A stretch of 64,000 nt of DNA from Neisseria perflava (GTDB lineage: Bacteria > Pseudomonadota > Gammaproteobacteria > Burkholderiales > Neisseriaceae), in NCBI RefSeq assembly GCF_024170405.1, contig NZ_JALJYC010000008.1, positions 1 to 64,000 on the forward strand, given 5' to 3'. Numbering within the stretch: the stretch's first letter is position 1; each line of letters starts with the position of its first letter. Position numbers and translations under genes: made by a program. Below the pieces are notes generated by a model. The model worked only from the letters and a program-made list of their open reading frames with translations, was not told the origin of the DNA and made no database searches. Below are positions 33,686 to 42,145 of the stretch, piece after piece.

Positions 33686-34789
33686 ATGTTGATTTTGCAA
33701 GCCGATCGCGACAGCCTGCTCAAACCGCTCCAAGCCGTGACCGGTATTGTTGAGCGCCGCCACACCCTGCCGATTTTGTCCAACGTATTGCTGGAAAGCA
33801 AAGACGGGCAGACCAATGTCTTGGCTACCGACTTGGAAATCCAAATCAACACCGCCGGCCCGGAAAGCGCGGCCGGAGATTTCCGCATTACCACCAATGC
33901 CAAAAAATTCCAAGACATCCTGCGTGCGCTGCCGGAAGGCGCGATTGTGTCGCTGGATTGGGCGGACAACCGCCTGACCCTGAAAGCAGGCAAATCCCGC
34001 TTTGCCCTGCAAACCCTGCCTGCCGAAGATTTCCCGCTGATGAGCGTGGGCGAAGACGTGGGTACGGCGTTTTCGCTGACTCAAGAAGCGTTTAAAAACA
34101 TGCTCTCGCAAGTGCAATACAGCATGGCGGTGCAGGACATCCGCTACTACCTCAACGGCTTATTAATGCAAGTAGAAGGCAGTCAGCTGCGCTTAGTCGC
34201 CACTGACGGCCACCGCTTGGCCTACGCCGCCTGCCAAATCGAAGCCGATTTGCCCAAAGCCGAAGTGATTCTGCCGCGCAAAACCGTATTGGAACTCTTC
34301 AAGCTGCTGAACCATCCGAGTGAAGAAATCAGCGTTGAGCTGCTCAACAACCAAGTGCGTTTCCGCTGCAACAATACCGTGATTGTGAGCAAAGTTATCG
34401 ACGGCAAATTCCCCGATTTCAACCGCGTGATTCCGCTGGACAACGACAAAATTTTCTTGGTGTCGCGCAGCGAACTGTTGGGCGCATTGGAACGCGCTTC
34501 GATTTTGGCCAACGAAAAATTCCGTGGCGCGAGATTGTTTTTGCAGCCGGGTTTGTTGAGCGTGGTGTGCAGCAACAACGAGCAGGAAGAAGCGCGCGAA
34601 GAGTTGGAAATCGCCTATCAGGGCGGCGAACTGGAAGTCGGTTTCAACATCGGCTACCTGATGGACGTGTTGCGCAATATCCATTCCGACGATATGCAGC
34701 TGGCTTTCGGCGACGCCAACCGCTCCACCTTGTTTACCATGCCGAATAATCCGAATTTCAAATATATTGTGATGCCGATGCGGATTTGA
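33686..34789 (+). CDS. dnaN: DNA polymerase III beta sliding clamp
   Basis: Ring-shaped processivity clamp of the replicative polymerase. The 367 residues start MLILQADRDSLLKPLQAV and include RRHTLPILSNVLLE and the C-terminal NPNFKYIVMPMRI. Length is normal. It follows dnaA in the conserved order after about 180 bases carrying a palindromic repeat and a DUS pair. gyrB or recF, often next, are not here; the following gene is dtd on the other strand. Confidence 0.97.
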   Translation: MLILQADRDSLLKPLQAVTGIVERRHTLPILSNVLLESKDGQTNVLATDLEIQINTAGPESAAGDFRITTNAKKFQDILRALPEGAIVSLDWADNRLTLKAGKSRFALQTLPAEDFPLMSVGEDVGTAFSLTQEAFKNMLSQVQYSMAVQDIRYYLNGLLMQVEGSQLRLVATDGHRLAYAACQIEADLPKAEVILPRKTVLELFKLLNHPSEEISVELLNNQVRFRCNNTVIVSKVIDGKFPDFNRVIPLDNDKIFLVSRSELLGALERASILANEKFRGARLFLQPGLLSVVCSNNEQEEAREELEIAYQGGELEVGFNIGYLMDVLRNIHSDDMQLAFGDANRSTLFTMPNNPNFKYIVMPMRI

Positions 34790-34807
34790 TGAATCGTAAA
34801 TAAACGG

Positions 34808-34842
34808 AGGCCGTCTGAAAATACTGGATTTTCAGACGGCCT
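34808..34842. terminator. Bidirectional DUS-pair terminator between dnaN and dtd
   Basis: Arms 34808-34822 and 34828-34842 form a 15-bp stem with a 5-base loop, followed by TTTT. Confidence 0.8.
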
Positions 34843-34875
34843 TTTCGCATTAATCGCAAGACAGAAGTTGATGGG

Positions 34876-35337
34876 TTAAAACAATTTCTGCGAATCTAAT
34901 AGCAGCGTAACCGGTCCGTCGTTACACAACGATACCTGCATATGGGTTTGGAATTTGCCGGTTTCCACCTGCAGACCGTGGCCGCGCAGTAGGTCGGCAG
35001 TCAGGCGGTAGAGGGCGTCGGCTTGGTCGGCAGGGGCGGCGTGGGAAAATGACGGACGTCGTCCGTTGCGGGCGTCGGCATACAGGGTAAACTGGGAAAC
35101 CAGCAAAACGCTGCCGCCAACGTCTTTCAAAGAAAAATTGAGTTTGCCGGCCTCATCTTCAAAAATGCGCAGATTGGCGGTTTTGTCGGCGATGTAGCGG
35201 GCGTCTGCTTCGGTATCTTCGTGGGTCACGCCCAATAAAACCATAAAGCCATGCCCGATTTTGCCGCTGGTGTCACGGCTGTCGTTTTCGAGTACATCGA
35301 CTTGCGCGTGGGTAACTTTTTGGATAACGGCACGCAT
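34876..35337 (-). CDS. dtd: D-aminoacyl-tRNA deacylase
   Basis: Removes D-amino acids (and glycine from tRNA-Ala) mischarged on tRNAs. The 153 residues start MRAVIQKVTHAQVDV and keep the chiral-proofreading motifs SQFTLYAD and the C-terminal NDGPVTLLLDS (the GP dipeptide of the active site). Length is normal. It lies downstream of the two parvulin-type genes on the same strand. Confidence 0.95.
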   Translation of the reverse strand: MRAVIQKVTHAQVDVLENDSRDTSGKIGHGFMVLLGVTHEDTEADARYIADKTANLRIFEDEAGKLNFSLKDVGGSVLLVSQFTLYADARNGRRPSFSHAAPADQADALYRLTADLLRGHGLQVETGKFQTHMQVSLCNDGPVTLLLDSQKLF

Positions 35338-35370
35338 GATTGCTCCTTGAAATCAGATAAAACGTGATAA

Positions 35371-35415
35371 AGGCCGTCTGAAACGGAAAGTGGTTTTCCC
35401 CTTTTCAGACGGCCT
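35371..35415 (-). terminator. DUS-pair hairpin between parvulin-like gene 2 and dtd
   Basis: AGGCCGTCTGAAA at 35371-35383 faces TTTCAGACGGCCT at 35403-35415, with an inner GGAAA/TTTCC step. Confidence 0.6.
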
Positions 35416-35432
35416 GATTAAGCAAATAACGC

Positions 35433-36203
35433 TTATTGCGCTTGCGGCGTAATACCGTTGGCTTTCAGCAGCTGTTCGATTTGCTGGCGCACTTTCTGCT
35501 GCTTGGCCTGTTGCAACACCTGATTGCGCACCAGCTCAAACGGTTGCGCTTCGGGATTGCGCTCGACGGCGCTGAGTTTGAACAGGTAATAGCGGTTTTG
35601 CACCTTAACCGGCTCAACGGTCACATCGCCCCGGTTCATCGGATTGATGACCTCAGCCAAAGTTGGCGGGAGCTGTTGCGGCATGATGAAATTGTCGAAT
35701 TTCTGTTCCGGATTCGGATAACGCTTCATCAGTTCGTCAAACGACAAACCTTTGAGCAGCAGCTCTTGAGCCGCGTGCGCGTCCGCTTCGCTGGCAAAGC
35801 TGACTTGTTGCAGCTTAATCATGCGCGTTTGCAAGTCATACAGGCGGCGCACTTGCGCATCGTCCACTTCGGTATTGCGCTCCAAATACTGAACGTATTG
35901 GTTGGCATAAAACTGGGCGATGACGGTTTTCAACTGGGTTTGAACCGCAGGGTCTTTATCCAGATTGGCTTTCAGCGCTTCGTTTTTCAATACTTCCAGC
36001 GTTTGCAAACGGGTAATCACATCGCGGCGGATGGCCTTGCCGTCGGGCTTTTGCGTTTGGTTCGGATTCAAATCCGCTTGGCGCAAGACTTCGGCCACCA
36101 TGCTGTCGATACGGGCAGACTCGATTTCAGGCGCTTTGGCAAAGGCAAAACCCGCCAATGCCGCCGCCGTGATGCCGGCGGCAATCGCAGTTTGGTACTT
36201 CAT
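35433..36203 (-). CDS. Secreted parvulin-like peptidyl-prolyl isomerase, degenerate
   Basis: Periplasmic protein resembling the SurA/PpiD/PrsA group of folding catalysts. The 256 residues have a signal peptide (about 1-22, ending FAFA), a helical N-terminal chaperone-like region (about 30-125) and a rotamase-like domain (about 130-225) with KLQQVSFASEADAHAAQELL, FDELMKRYPNPE and VQNRYYLFKL. Several rotamase core residues are unrecognisable, so catalytic activity is doubtful; a pure chaperone role is possible. It follows a second secreted PPIase gene by 15 bases. Confidence 0.72.
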   Translation of the reverse strand: MKYQTAIAAGITAAALAGFAFAKAPEIESARIDSMVAEVLRQADLNPNQTQKPDGKAIRRDVITRLQTLEVLKNEALKANLDKDPAVQTQLKTVIAQFYANQYVQYLERNTEVDDAQVRRLYDLQTRMIKLQQVSFASEADAHAAQELLLKGLSFDELMKRYPNPEQKFDNFIMPQQLPPTLAEVINPMNRGDVTVEPVKVQNRYYLFKLSAVERNPEAQPFELVRNQVLQQAKQQKVRQQIEQLLKANGITPQAQ

Positions 36204-36218
36204 GAATCAGGCTTTCGG

Positions 36219-37091
36219 TTATTTGGCCGGTTTGATATTGGCTTTTTCCAGCAGGGACTGAATGGCAGCGTCCACGCGGGCAGCCTGCAAATCGTTGCCG
36301 ATTTGGTTTTTCACGTCATCATATGCCGGTACTTTAACATCGCGGCGGTCGTTGACATAGAACACGCCGTAGTAGTCGCCGTTTTGCAGCGGCGTGGCGG
36401 TGAAGCCGCCTTTTTTCAGGTCTTTAACCGCCGGATACAGCGGAGAGTTGGCTTGTTGCAGGTCTTTCAGGGGTACATATGAAGAAGGAATACCGCCGGC
36501 TTGTTTGGCCTGCTCGTCAATCGAGTATTGTTTCAACACGCTGGCAAAGCTTTTTTTCGCGCGCAAATCGGCAATGGCTTTATCTGCGTCGGCTTTGCTG
36601 CGGGTAACGATTTCGCCCAGCTGCACTTCTTGCGTGCCTTTGTAGAATTTGCTGAAGTTGTCGTAGGCGGTTTTAACGTCTTTTTCCTGCACCGGATTTT
36701 GTTGGGCGATATGGATGGCATAAGCTTGGGCTAACAGGTCGCCCTCAAAGGCCGCCCAAGTGGTTTTGAAATCCGGTTTTTTATCCGCGCCGCTTTTTTT
36801 GGCCTGCTCGCGGTTTTGCGCCAAGGCTTGTTTGTAAGCGTCGCTCTGATCCAGTTTCAGGCGTTTGGCTTCTTGGCCGACAACGGTGGTGACCACTTGG
36901 CGTTCGGTCAGGCTTTGACGCAGCGCTGGGCTGTCTTTGACTTGGCTGTTGGCATCGCGCACGGCTTTGACTTGGGCGTCGATGACGCTGCTGTCGATGG
37001 CTTGGCCGTTAACGGTCACCAATGTTTGCGCAAACAGGCTGCCGGAGAGGGCGGCCAACATCAATGCTGAGGCAATATGGGTTTTTTTCAT
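36219..37091 (-). CDS. Secreted parvulin-type peptidyl-prolyl isomerase
   Basis: Periplasmic folding factor with a PpiC-type rotamase domain. From ATG 37091 (MKKTHIASALMLAALSGSLFA, a signal peptide ending AQ) it has 290 residues. An N-terminal helical part (about 25-125) precedes the rotamase domain (about 130-245), with VQLGEIVTRSKADADKAIAD, SFASVLKQYSID and AGGIPSSYV. The C-terminal helix resembles PrsA/SurA-type proteins. It is co-directional with bolA and yciI upstream and the second parvulin-like gene downstream. Confidence 0.83.
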   Translation of the reverse strand: MKKTHIASALMLAALSGSLFAQTLVTVNGQAIDSSVIDAQVKAVRDANSQVKDSPALRQSLTERQVVTTVVGQEAKRLKLDQSDAYKQALAQNREQAKKSGADKKPDFKTTWAAFEGDLLAQAYAIHIAQQNPVQEKDVKTAYDNFSKFYKGTQEVQLGEIVTRSKADADKAIADLRAKKSFASVLKQYSIDEQAKQAGGIPSSYVPLKDLQQANSPLYPAVKDLKKGGFTATPLQNGDYYGVFYVNDRRDVKVPAYDDVKNQIGNDLQAARVDAAIQSLLEKANIKPAK

Positions 37092-37131
37092 GATTTTCTC
37101 ACTTGGGAAATAATACAAATAACAAAAAATC

Positions 37132-37401
37132 TTAATGGAAATACTCTTCCGGCGTTTGCGCTTTAATGCTTAAAGCGTGAATCAGGCCGTCTGAAAATAA
37201 ATCCTGCAACAGGTTTTTCACCATGCGCTGGCGCTCAATACGGCTGACATCGGCAAATGCAGAGCTAACCACCACAATGGCGTAGTGGCCGCCGCCGGTA
37301 TTACCGGCATGTCCGGCATGCAGGTGGCTGTCGTCGCGAAACTCAAAATGCTGCATATCCAGCGTTTTCAGACGGCCTTCAATGGTTTGGCGCATGTCCA
37401 T
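37132..37401 (-). CDS. BolA family protein
   Basis: Small regulator/Fe-S cluster assembly partner of monothiol glutaredoxins. The 89 residues show HLHAGHAGNTGGGHYAIVVVSSAF, the class signature, and ERQRMVKNLLQDLFSDGLIHALSIKAQTP. It is the last gene of a tight yciB-yciI-bolA group (3-base gaps). A DUS lies in its 3' part. Confidence 0.92.
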   Translation of the reverse strand: MDMRQTIEGRLKTLDMQHFEFRDDSHLHAGHAGNTGGGHYAIVVVSSAFADVSRIERQRMVKNLLQDLFSDGLIHALSIKAQTPEEYFH

Positions 37402-37404
37402 TGT

Positions 37405-37692
37405 TTAAAATACGACTTTAAAGGGTTTGATTAACACTTCTTCATAGACACCGGCATCGACATAAGGGTCTTGCTCCGCCCATTCCTGAGCTGCGTCTAA
37501 AGATTCGAATTTCGCCACAATCAGGCTGCCCGATACGCGCTCAGGGTTGTCCGGCAGGGGATTTGGGCCGGCGGTAATCAGGCGGCCTTCGTTTTTCAGC
37601 GTTTCCAAGCGTTTCAAGTGGTCGGGGCGGGCGGCTTGGCGCGCTTCGTGTACATCATCGCGGTCGGTAGCCAACAGCATATAGTATTCCAT
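37405..37692 (-). CDS. yciI: YciI family protein
   Basis: Small protein of the YciI/DGPF-like fold with a conserved His/Asp pocket but no established reaction. The 95 residues include MEYYMLLATDRDDVHEARQ, RPDHLKRLETL and GSLIVAKFESLDAAQEWAEQDPY. A perfect AGGAGG ribosome binding site precedes the ATG. It lies between yciB and bolA with 3-base gaps on both sides, an arrangement common in beta- and gammaproteobacteria. Confidence 0.92.
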   Translation of the reverse strand: MEYYMLLATDRDDVHEARQAARPDHLKRLETLKNEGRLITAGPNPLPDNPERVSGSLIVAKFESLDAAQEWAEQDPYVDAGVYEEVLIKPFKVVF

Positions 37693-37695
37693 TAA

Positions 37696-38229
37696 TCAAT
37701 CCTCCTGAGGTAAATGTCGGCTCAAGTAAAAACCTTGTCCGATAAAGAAAAGAACCATCAGTCCGGTCGAGCCGAACAGCTTGTAGTTGACCCATTGGGC
37801 TTCGCTGAAATTTTGGAAAACCAAGATATTGGTAATGCCCATAAACACCAAAAATCCAATCCAAGCATACGTCAGGTTGCGCCAAACGCCGTCAGGCAAC
37901 GTGATTTCTTTGCCCATCATTGCTTTGAGCCCGTTTTTTCCGGCCAGATGGCTGATGAGCAAAGCCAGCGCACCGACCCAAAACAAAACAGTCGGTTTCC
38001 ACATGATAAAGCGGTTGTCTTTCAAGACAATGGTGGCGCCGCCCAAGACAACAATCAGCAAGAGAGACACCCACTGCATGGTATCGAGTTTTTTGTGTTT
38101 CCAATAGGTAAAAGCAGCTTGCAAAACACCAATGACCACCGCCACCGCCGTCGCGGTAATGATATTGTGGGTCAGGGTGTAGGTGGCGAAAAACAAAATA
38201 ACCGCCAACAAGTCACTTAAAATTTTCAT
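37696..38229 (-). CDS. yciB: Septation protein A family (YciB/IspZ)
   Basis: Inner-membrane protein with about five helices; involved in cell-envelope integrity and intracellular septation in relatives. From ATG 38229 (MKILSDLLAVILFFATY) it has 177 residues, the family's usual length. It includes KHKKLDTMQWVSLLLIVVLGG and NLTYAWIGFLVFMGITN. The longer frame to 38340 has no conserved sequence. It heads the yciB-yciI-bolA group. Confidence 0.92.
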   Translation of the reverse strand: MKILSDLLAVILFFATYTLTHNIITATAVAVVIGVLQAAFTYWKHKKLDTMQWVSLLLIVVLGGATIVLKDNRFIMWKPTVLFWVGALALLISHLAGKNGLKAMMGKEITLPDGVWRNLTYAWIGFLVFMGITNILVFQNFSEAQWVNYKLFGSTGLMVLFFIGQGFYLSRHLPQED

Positions 38230-38394
38230 ATTCAAACGATAAAACAAATCGGACAATTCGCCATCATACAGGCTGAAGCCGACTTTTGCACCTGTTAATC
38301 GGTATGCAAATACCGACTTTTGCACTTTCCATGCATTCATTAAAACAGCCGTTACCGGACAAAGCGTTTTACCGGAAAACCGGTTTGGAACACA

Positions 38395-38424
38395 GAGGCC
38401 GTCTGAAAAAATTCAGACGGCCTC
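38395..38424. terminator. DUS-pair hairpin upstream of tspA
   Basis: Perfect 13-bp arms GAGGCCGTCTGAA (38395-38407) and its complement (38412-38424) with a 4-base loop, between the divergent yciB and tspA/fimV genes. Confidence 0.6.
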
Positions 38425-38517
38425 GTTCAAAAAATGCCTTTTGCAAGCGGATGGTAAAAAACAGAAGGGTAATGTTGCATTTTATCCGACGTTTTTAACT
38501 TAATTTATCAAACTTAC

Positions 38518-38545
38518 TTGGCAGACAGGGGCTTTAGAATATATC
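38518..38545 (+). promoter_or_regulatory. Candidate promoter of tspA/fimV
   Basis: TTGGCA (38518-38523) and TATATC (38540-38545) are 16 bases apart, about 70 bases upstream of the TTG start. Confidence 0.4.
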
Positions 38546-38613
38546 ATGACGTACATATACCGAATTATGTCGCAGTGTCATTGTCCGGCTGCGTTTCATG
38601 TAGGGGATAAGTT

Positions 38614-40791
38614 TTGAAAAACGACCATAAAATCAAATTAATTGCCGCTTCTCTGATGTTGGCCGCTTCATTTGGCGCAACGGCCGGTTTGGGCGGCTTG
38701 AATGTCCAATCGCATTTGGGCGAACCTTTCTCAGGTACCATTACCGTTACCGGCGACGAAGCCAAAACCTTGTTAAACGGCGGCAAGGCCTCCGTTTCCA
38801 ACAGTAATTTGCGCGTCGGCGTGCGCAAATCCGGCGATAAAGCGGTGGTGACCGTCCGTTCGTCCAAGCCGGTTCAAGACCCTATTTTGATTTTCCAAGT
38901 CGGCGTCGGTTCGCAATCGCGCGAATATACCGCCATTATCGACCCCGCAGGCTATAACGGCAAAACAGACGGAGCAACCCGAGTTGCCGCAGAGCGTCAT
39001 GCTGCCGATTCTGCCGGACAAGATAATGACCGTCGCGCCGCCCGAGGTCGGATTAACCGCGCATTACGCGCCGAGCGTGAAGAGCAGTCGGCGCGCCGTA
39101 CTGGTCAAGTGCGCAAATCAGATGTGCGCAGTGATAAAAAAGCAAGCAAACCGGTTGTCAAAAATGCAATCCAGCCCAAACGTCCCGCCGCCAATACAGG
39201 CCGTCATTTGGTACGCTCCGGCGAAACCGTCAGCGGTATTGCCCGCCATATCCGTCCGCAAGGCTTGACGGTAGAGCAGACCATCCAAGCGCTGGTAAAT
39301 GCCAACCCGACTGTATTTATCGACAATGATGCCGACCGCATGTTGGCCGGTAAAGTATTGAATATCCCTTCTGCCGCCGAGCTGAAACGCTTGGCCGGTC
39401 AGCCGTTGCCCGAACGCTCTGCGGAAGAGGCCGGAGAATCTACCGTAGCGACACCGCCGGTTGTCGCTTCTGATGTCCAACCGGCTCCGGCCGCAACCGT
39501 TGAAACTGAAAATACGGCGGCGCAAACCGTTCCTGCCCAACAAGAGCAGGCCTCTGCTGCGGCAAGCTCGGCTGCGGCTGGTGTAGCGGCAGAAACGGCT
39601 GCGTCTGCTGCAGAAGCCCCTGCTTCTGAAACCGCTGTGGCAGCAAGCGAACCGGATACTGCGGTGTCTTCCGCTGCGGCAACCGCGCAACCCGAGCCGC
39701 AACCTGCCCAAGAAGAGGGCGGCTTGTGGAAATGGCTGCTGCTGGGCGGTGCTGCGCTGCTGGCTCTGTATTTGATTTCAAAACTGCTGGGCAAACGCTC
39801 GGGCGGTACACCGGATGATGCTGCTGTTGCTGCGGAATCTGTTGACGTTGCAAAAGCTGCTCCGGTTGCTACCGAAACCGATAGGGCAAAAGCCGCTGCT
39901 TCTGATGAAGAATTGGCGGTGGAAGATGATTTCAGCGACGATATTTTCTTTACCGAAGTTGATTCAACTCCCGCAGCGAAAAAAGACAGCGTCAACTTAG
40001 ATTTAAGTACGCTGGATAACCAGCAAAGCGGTATTCTTTCCGGTGCGGTTACTCGGGATGAGGAAACCGAAAAACGTCGGGATATTGATTGGGATACTGT
40101 CGAATCTACTGAAAGCGTTTACGAACCTGATCCTGAAACACCTTTTGCAGCTGCTACGGTTGCTCAAGGGGCTAAGCAGGATGTCGTAACCGCCGAGCCT
40201 GTGGTTGAGACCTTCTCTGCTGCCGAACCTGTTACCAAAACAGCTACTAAAGCGCAAGAGCAAGAGGCATGGGATTTCTTTGCAGATACTGCCGAGACAG
40301 CGGCGAATACGACCGATAAACCTGCGGATCAAACTACCTCATCCCGACCAGTAGCAGACGACAAGCCTTTGGAGTTTACCGCTCCGCAGAGTGATAATCT
40401 GGCTGAGGCTGATAAAAAAGTCATCTTGGAAAGCGATGAGGCGGTAGCAAATCCGTTTGATATCCAGCCGGATGAAACGCTGGTTGTTCAAGATAATGAG
40501 GATTTGGCTGCGTCGGCTAATCAGGTGGAAACCGCAACGGCTGATGAGTTTATCAAATGGGAGGAAATCTCCGTAGCGGATGATGCAGAAAAAAGCCGCC
40601 GCGAATCCGGCTTCATTTCCGAATCCGTCGGCATGACGGCACCGCTGGAAGCCAAATACGAATTGGCTAAAATGTATGTCGAAATCGGCGATCCGGAAGC
40701 AGCCCGCGAAACGCTCCAAGAGTTGCTGGAAGAAGCGCATGGCAGCATTTTGACAAAAGCCAAAGCCATGTTGAAAGAATTAGATGCCTGA
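38614..40791 (+). CDS. tspA: TspA/FimV-like peptidoglycan-binding membrane protein
   Basis: Large envelope protein of the FimV family; the neisserial homologue TspA is a T-cell-stimulating, adhesion-related protein and FimV scaffolds the type IV pilus apparatus in Pseudomonas. The 725 residues start at a TTG (38614). A signal peptide (to about 24) and the conserved GLGGLNVQSHLGEPFSGTI are followed by a LysM domain (about 198-252), an Ala/Glu/Pro-rich linker, one transmembrane helix at 371-392, an acidic cytoplasmic region and a C-terminal FimV helix pair (about 675-725, KYELAKMYVEIGDPEAARE). truA follows. Confidence 0.88.
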   Translation: MKNDHKIKLIAASLMLAASFGATAGLGGLNVQSHLGEPFSGTITVTGDEAKTLLNGGKASVSNSNLRVGVRKSGDKAVVTVRSSKPVQDPILIFQVGVGSQSREYTAIIDPAGYNGKTDGATRVAAERHAADSAGQDNDRRAARGRINRALRAEREEQSARRTGQVRKSDVRSDKKASKPVVKNAIQPKRPAANTGRHLVRSGETVSGIARHIRPQGLTVEQTIQALVNANPTVFIDNDADRMLAGKVLNIPSAAELKRLAGQPLPERSAEEAGESTVATPPVVASDVQPAPAATVETENTAAQTVPAQQEQASAAASSAAAGVAAETAASAAEAPASETAVAASEPDTAVSSAAATAQPEPQPAQEEGGLWKWLLLGGAALLALYLISKLLGKRSGGTPDDAAVAAESVDVAKAAPVATETDRAKAAASDEELAVEDDFSDDIFFTEVDSTPAAKKDSVNLDLSTLDNQQSGILSGAVTRDEETEKRRDIDWDTVESTESVYEPDPETPFAAATVAQGAKQDVVTAEPVVETFSAAEPVTKTATKAQEQEAWDFFADTAETAANTTDKPADQTTSSRPVADDKPLEFTAPQSDNLAEADKKVILESDEAVANPFDIQPDETLVVQDNEDLAASANQVETATADEFIKWEEISVADDAEKSRRESGFISESVGMTAPLEAKYELAKMYVEIGDPEAARETLQELLEEAHGSILTKAKAMLKELDA

Positions 40792-40816
40792 TGGTTGAAT
40801 GAAGGCTTTAAACTAA

Positions 40817-40851
40817 AGAGATGCCGTCTGAAGACGGTATCTCTTTTTTTA
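40817..40851 (+). terminator. Terminator of tspA containing a DUS
   Basis: AGAGATGCCGTCT pairs with AGACGGTATCTCT (one G-T pair), followed by eight T. The left arm carries an AT-DUS. Confidence 0.8.
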
Positions 40852-40966
40852 TTTGCCAACAGCGTAAAATACTCATGTTCTTAATCAGTAACGTCGAGTA
40901 GGACAGCTTTTCTCCATACTAACATAATCGTATATCTTTTAATTTAATCAATCCTTTATTATCTCT

Positions 40967-41782
40967 ATGACTGAATATCACAATCCCAAACACCACACCT
41001 TACAGCGTTGGGCGCTGATTGTTTCTTACGATGGCAGCCGATTTTACGGTTGGCAAAAGCAGGCCGGTGGCGTTCCTACCGTTCAGACGGCCTTGGAACA
41101 TGCGCTCAGCGAAATGGCAGGTGAATCCGTATCGGTTACCGTAGCAGGTCGTACCGATACGGGTGTCCACGCGACGGCGCAAGTGCTCCATTTTGATACA
41201 TCGGCAGTGCGCCCGGAGCAAGCATGGATAAGGGGAGTCAATGCGAAATTACCGCCCGGGATTGCCGTGCTTCATGCGCAAAAAGTCGCTGCGCATTTTC
41301 ATGCCCGGTTTGATGCTTACGGGCGGCGTTACCGATATCTTTTGCAAACTGCGCCGGTACGCTCGCCTTTGCTGATAGGCAAAGTAGGGTGGACACATTT
41401 GGCTCTGAATTTGGAAAACATGCAGCAGGCGGCAGCTTTATTGGAAGGAATACACGATTTTTCCAGCTTTAGAGCCTCGCAATGCCAAGCAAAATCTCCG
41501 GTTAAAACCATTTACCAAGCCAAAATCAGTGAATCTGAGGGTTTGATAAAATTAGATTTGCACGGTAATGCCTTTTTGCACCATATGGTGCGCAATATCA
41601 TGGGGGCATTGGTGTATGTGGGTTGCGGTAAGTTATCCGTAGCAGATTTTTCTGCTTTAATGGAGGAAAAAAGCCGTCTGAAAGCGCCGCCCACTTTTAT
41701 GCCGGATGGATTGTATCTGACCGGAGTGGATTATCTGGAAGAATTTGGGATACAAAAATGTCCTGTTCCGGAATGGCTATAA
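40967..41782 (+). CDS. truA: tRNA pseudouridine synthase A
   Basis: Isomerises uridines 38-40 in the anticodon arm of tRNAs. The 271 residues have the catalytic aspartate in AGRTDTGVHA (D64), VSYDGSRFYGWQKQ near the start and FLHHMVRNIMGALV. Length is normal. It follows tspA/fimV, the same order as in other Neisseria and Pseudomonas. A DUS lies near its 5' end. Confidence 0.96.
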   Translation: MTEYHNPKHHTLQRWALIVSYDGSRFYGWQKQAGGVPTVQTALEHALSEMAGESVSVTVAGRTDTGVHATAQVLHFDTSAVRPEQAWIRGVNAKLPPGIAVLHAQKVAAHFHARFDAYGRRYRYLLQTAPVRSPLLIGKVGWTHLALNLENMQQAAALLEGIHDFSSFRASQCQAKSPVKTIYQAKISESEGLIKLDLHGNAFLHHMVRNIMGALVYVGCGKLSVADFSALMEEKSRLKAPPTFMPDGLYLTGVDYLEEFGIQKCPVPEWL

Positions 41783-42014
41783 AGCGGAATAATGCTTAAA
41801 TATTTGGCAATTTTTAAACCTCTTTTATGATGTGCGTGTAAGAAACGGCTGTTTGGTTGTAGAACGAAAAAAGAGCAGATTTGTAGAGTGTTGTAAAAAT
41901 GCAAATAAGAGCGTATAATTGCTAATGTATGATTTAAAAGAAAAAAATAATAAAAAAAATACTATTTTTAGGAAAGGTGTTAAGCCTGTCTTGGTGATGG
42001 GGATGGGATAAAGT

Positions 42015-42043
42015 TTGTTTTTTTAGGAAGGTAAGATTATAGT
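42015..42043 (+). promoter_or_regulatory. Promoter of porin gene 1
   Basis: TTGTTT (42015-42020) and TATAGT (42038-42043) are 17 bases apart, predicting a transcript start near 42051. The rest of the region from 41783 is AT-rich and noncoding. Confidence 0.65.
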
Positions 42044-42050
42044 AGGAGTC

Positions 42051-42145
42051 ATGGAATCGCTGAGTTTAGCGGTAAACGTGAAGCCCAAGCGGATTCGTCT
42101 AATCTGCTTAAATTATTTCTTCATAATAGAAAAAGGAATACAGCA
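42051..42145 (+). promoter_or_regulatory. Porin 1 leader with conserved ATGGAATCGCTGA start and hairpin
   Basis: The 95 bases upstream of the start begin ATGGAATCGCTGA, as does the porin 2 leader at the same distance. A 9-bp hairpin (42087-42095 with 42101-42109, one G-U pair) sits mid-leader. Both leaders end AAAGGAATACAGCA. Confidence 0.55.
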
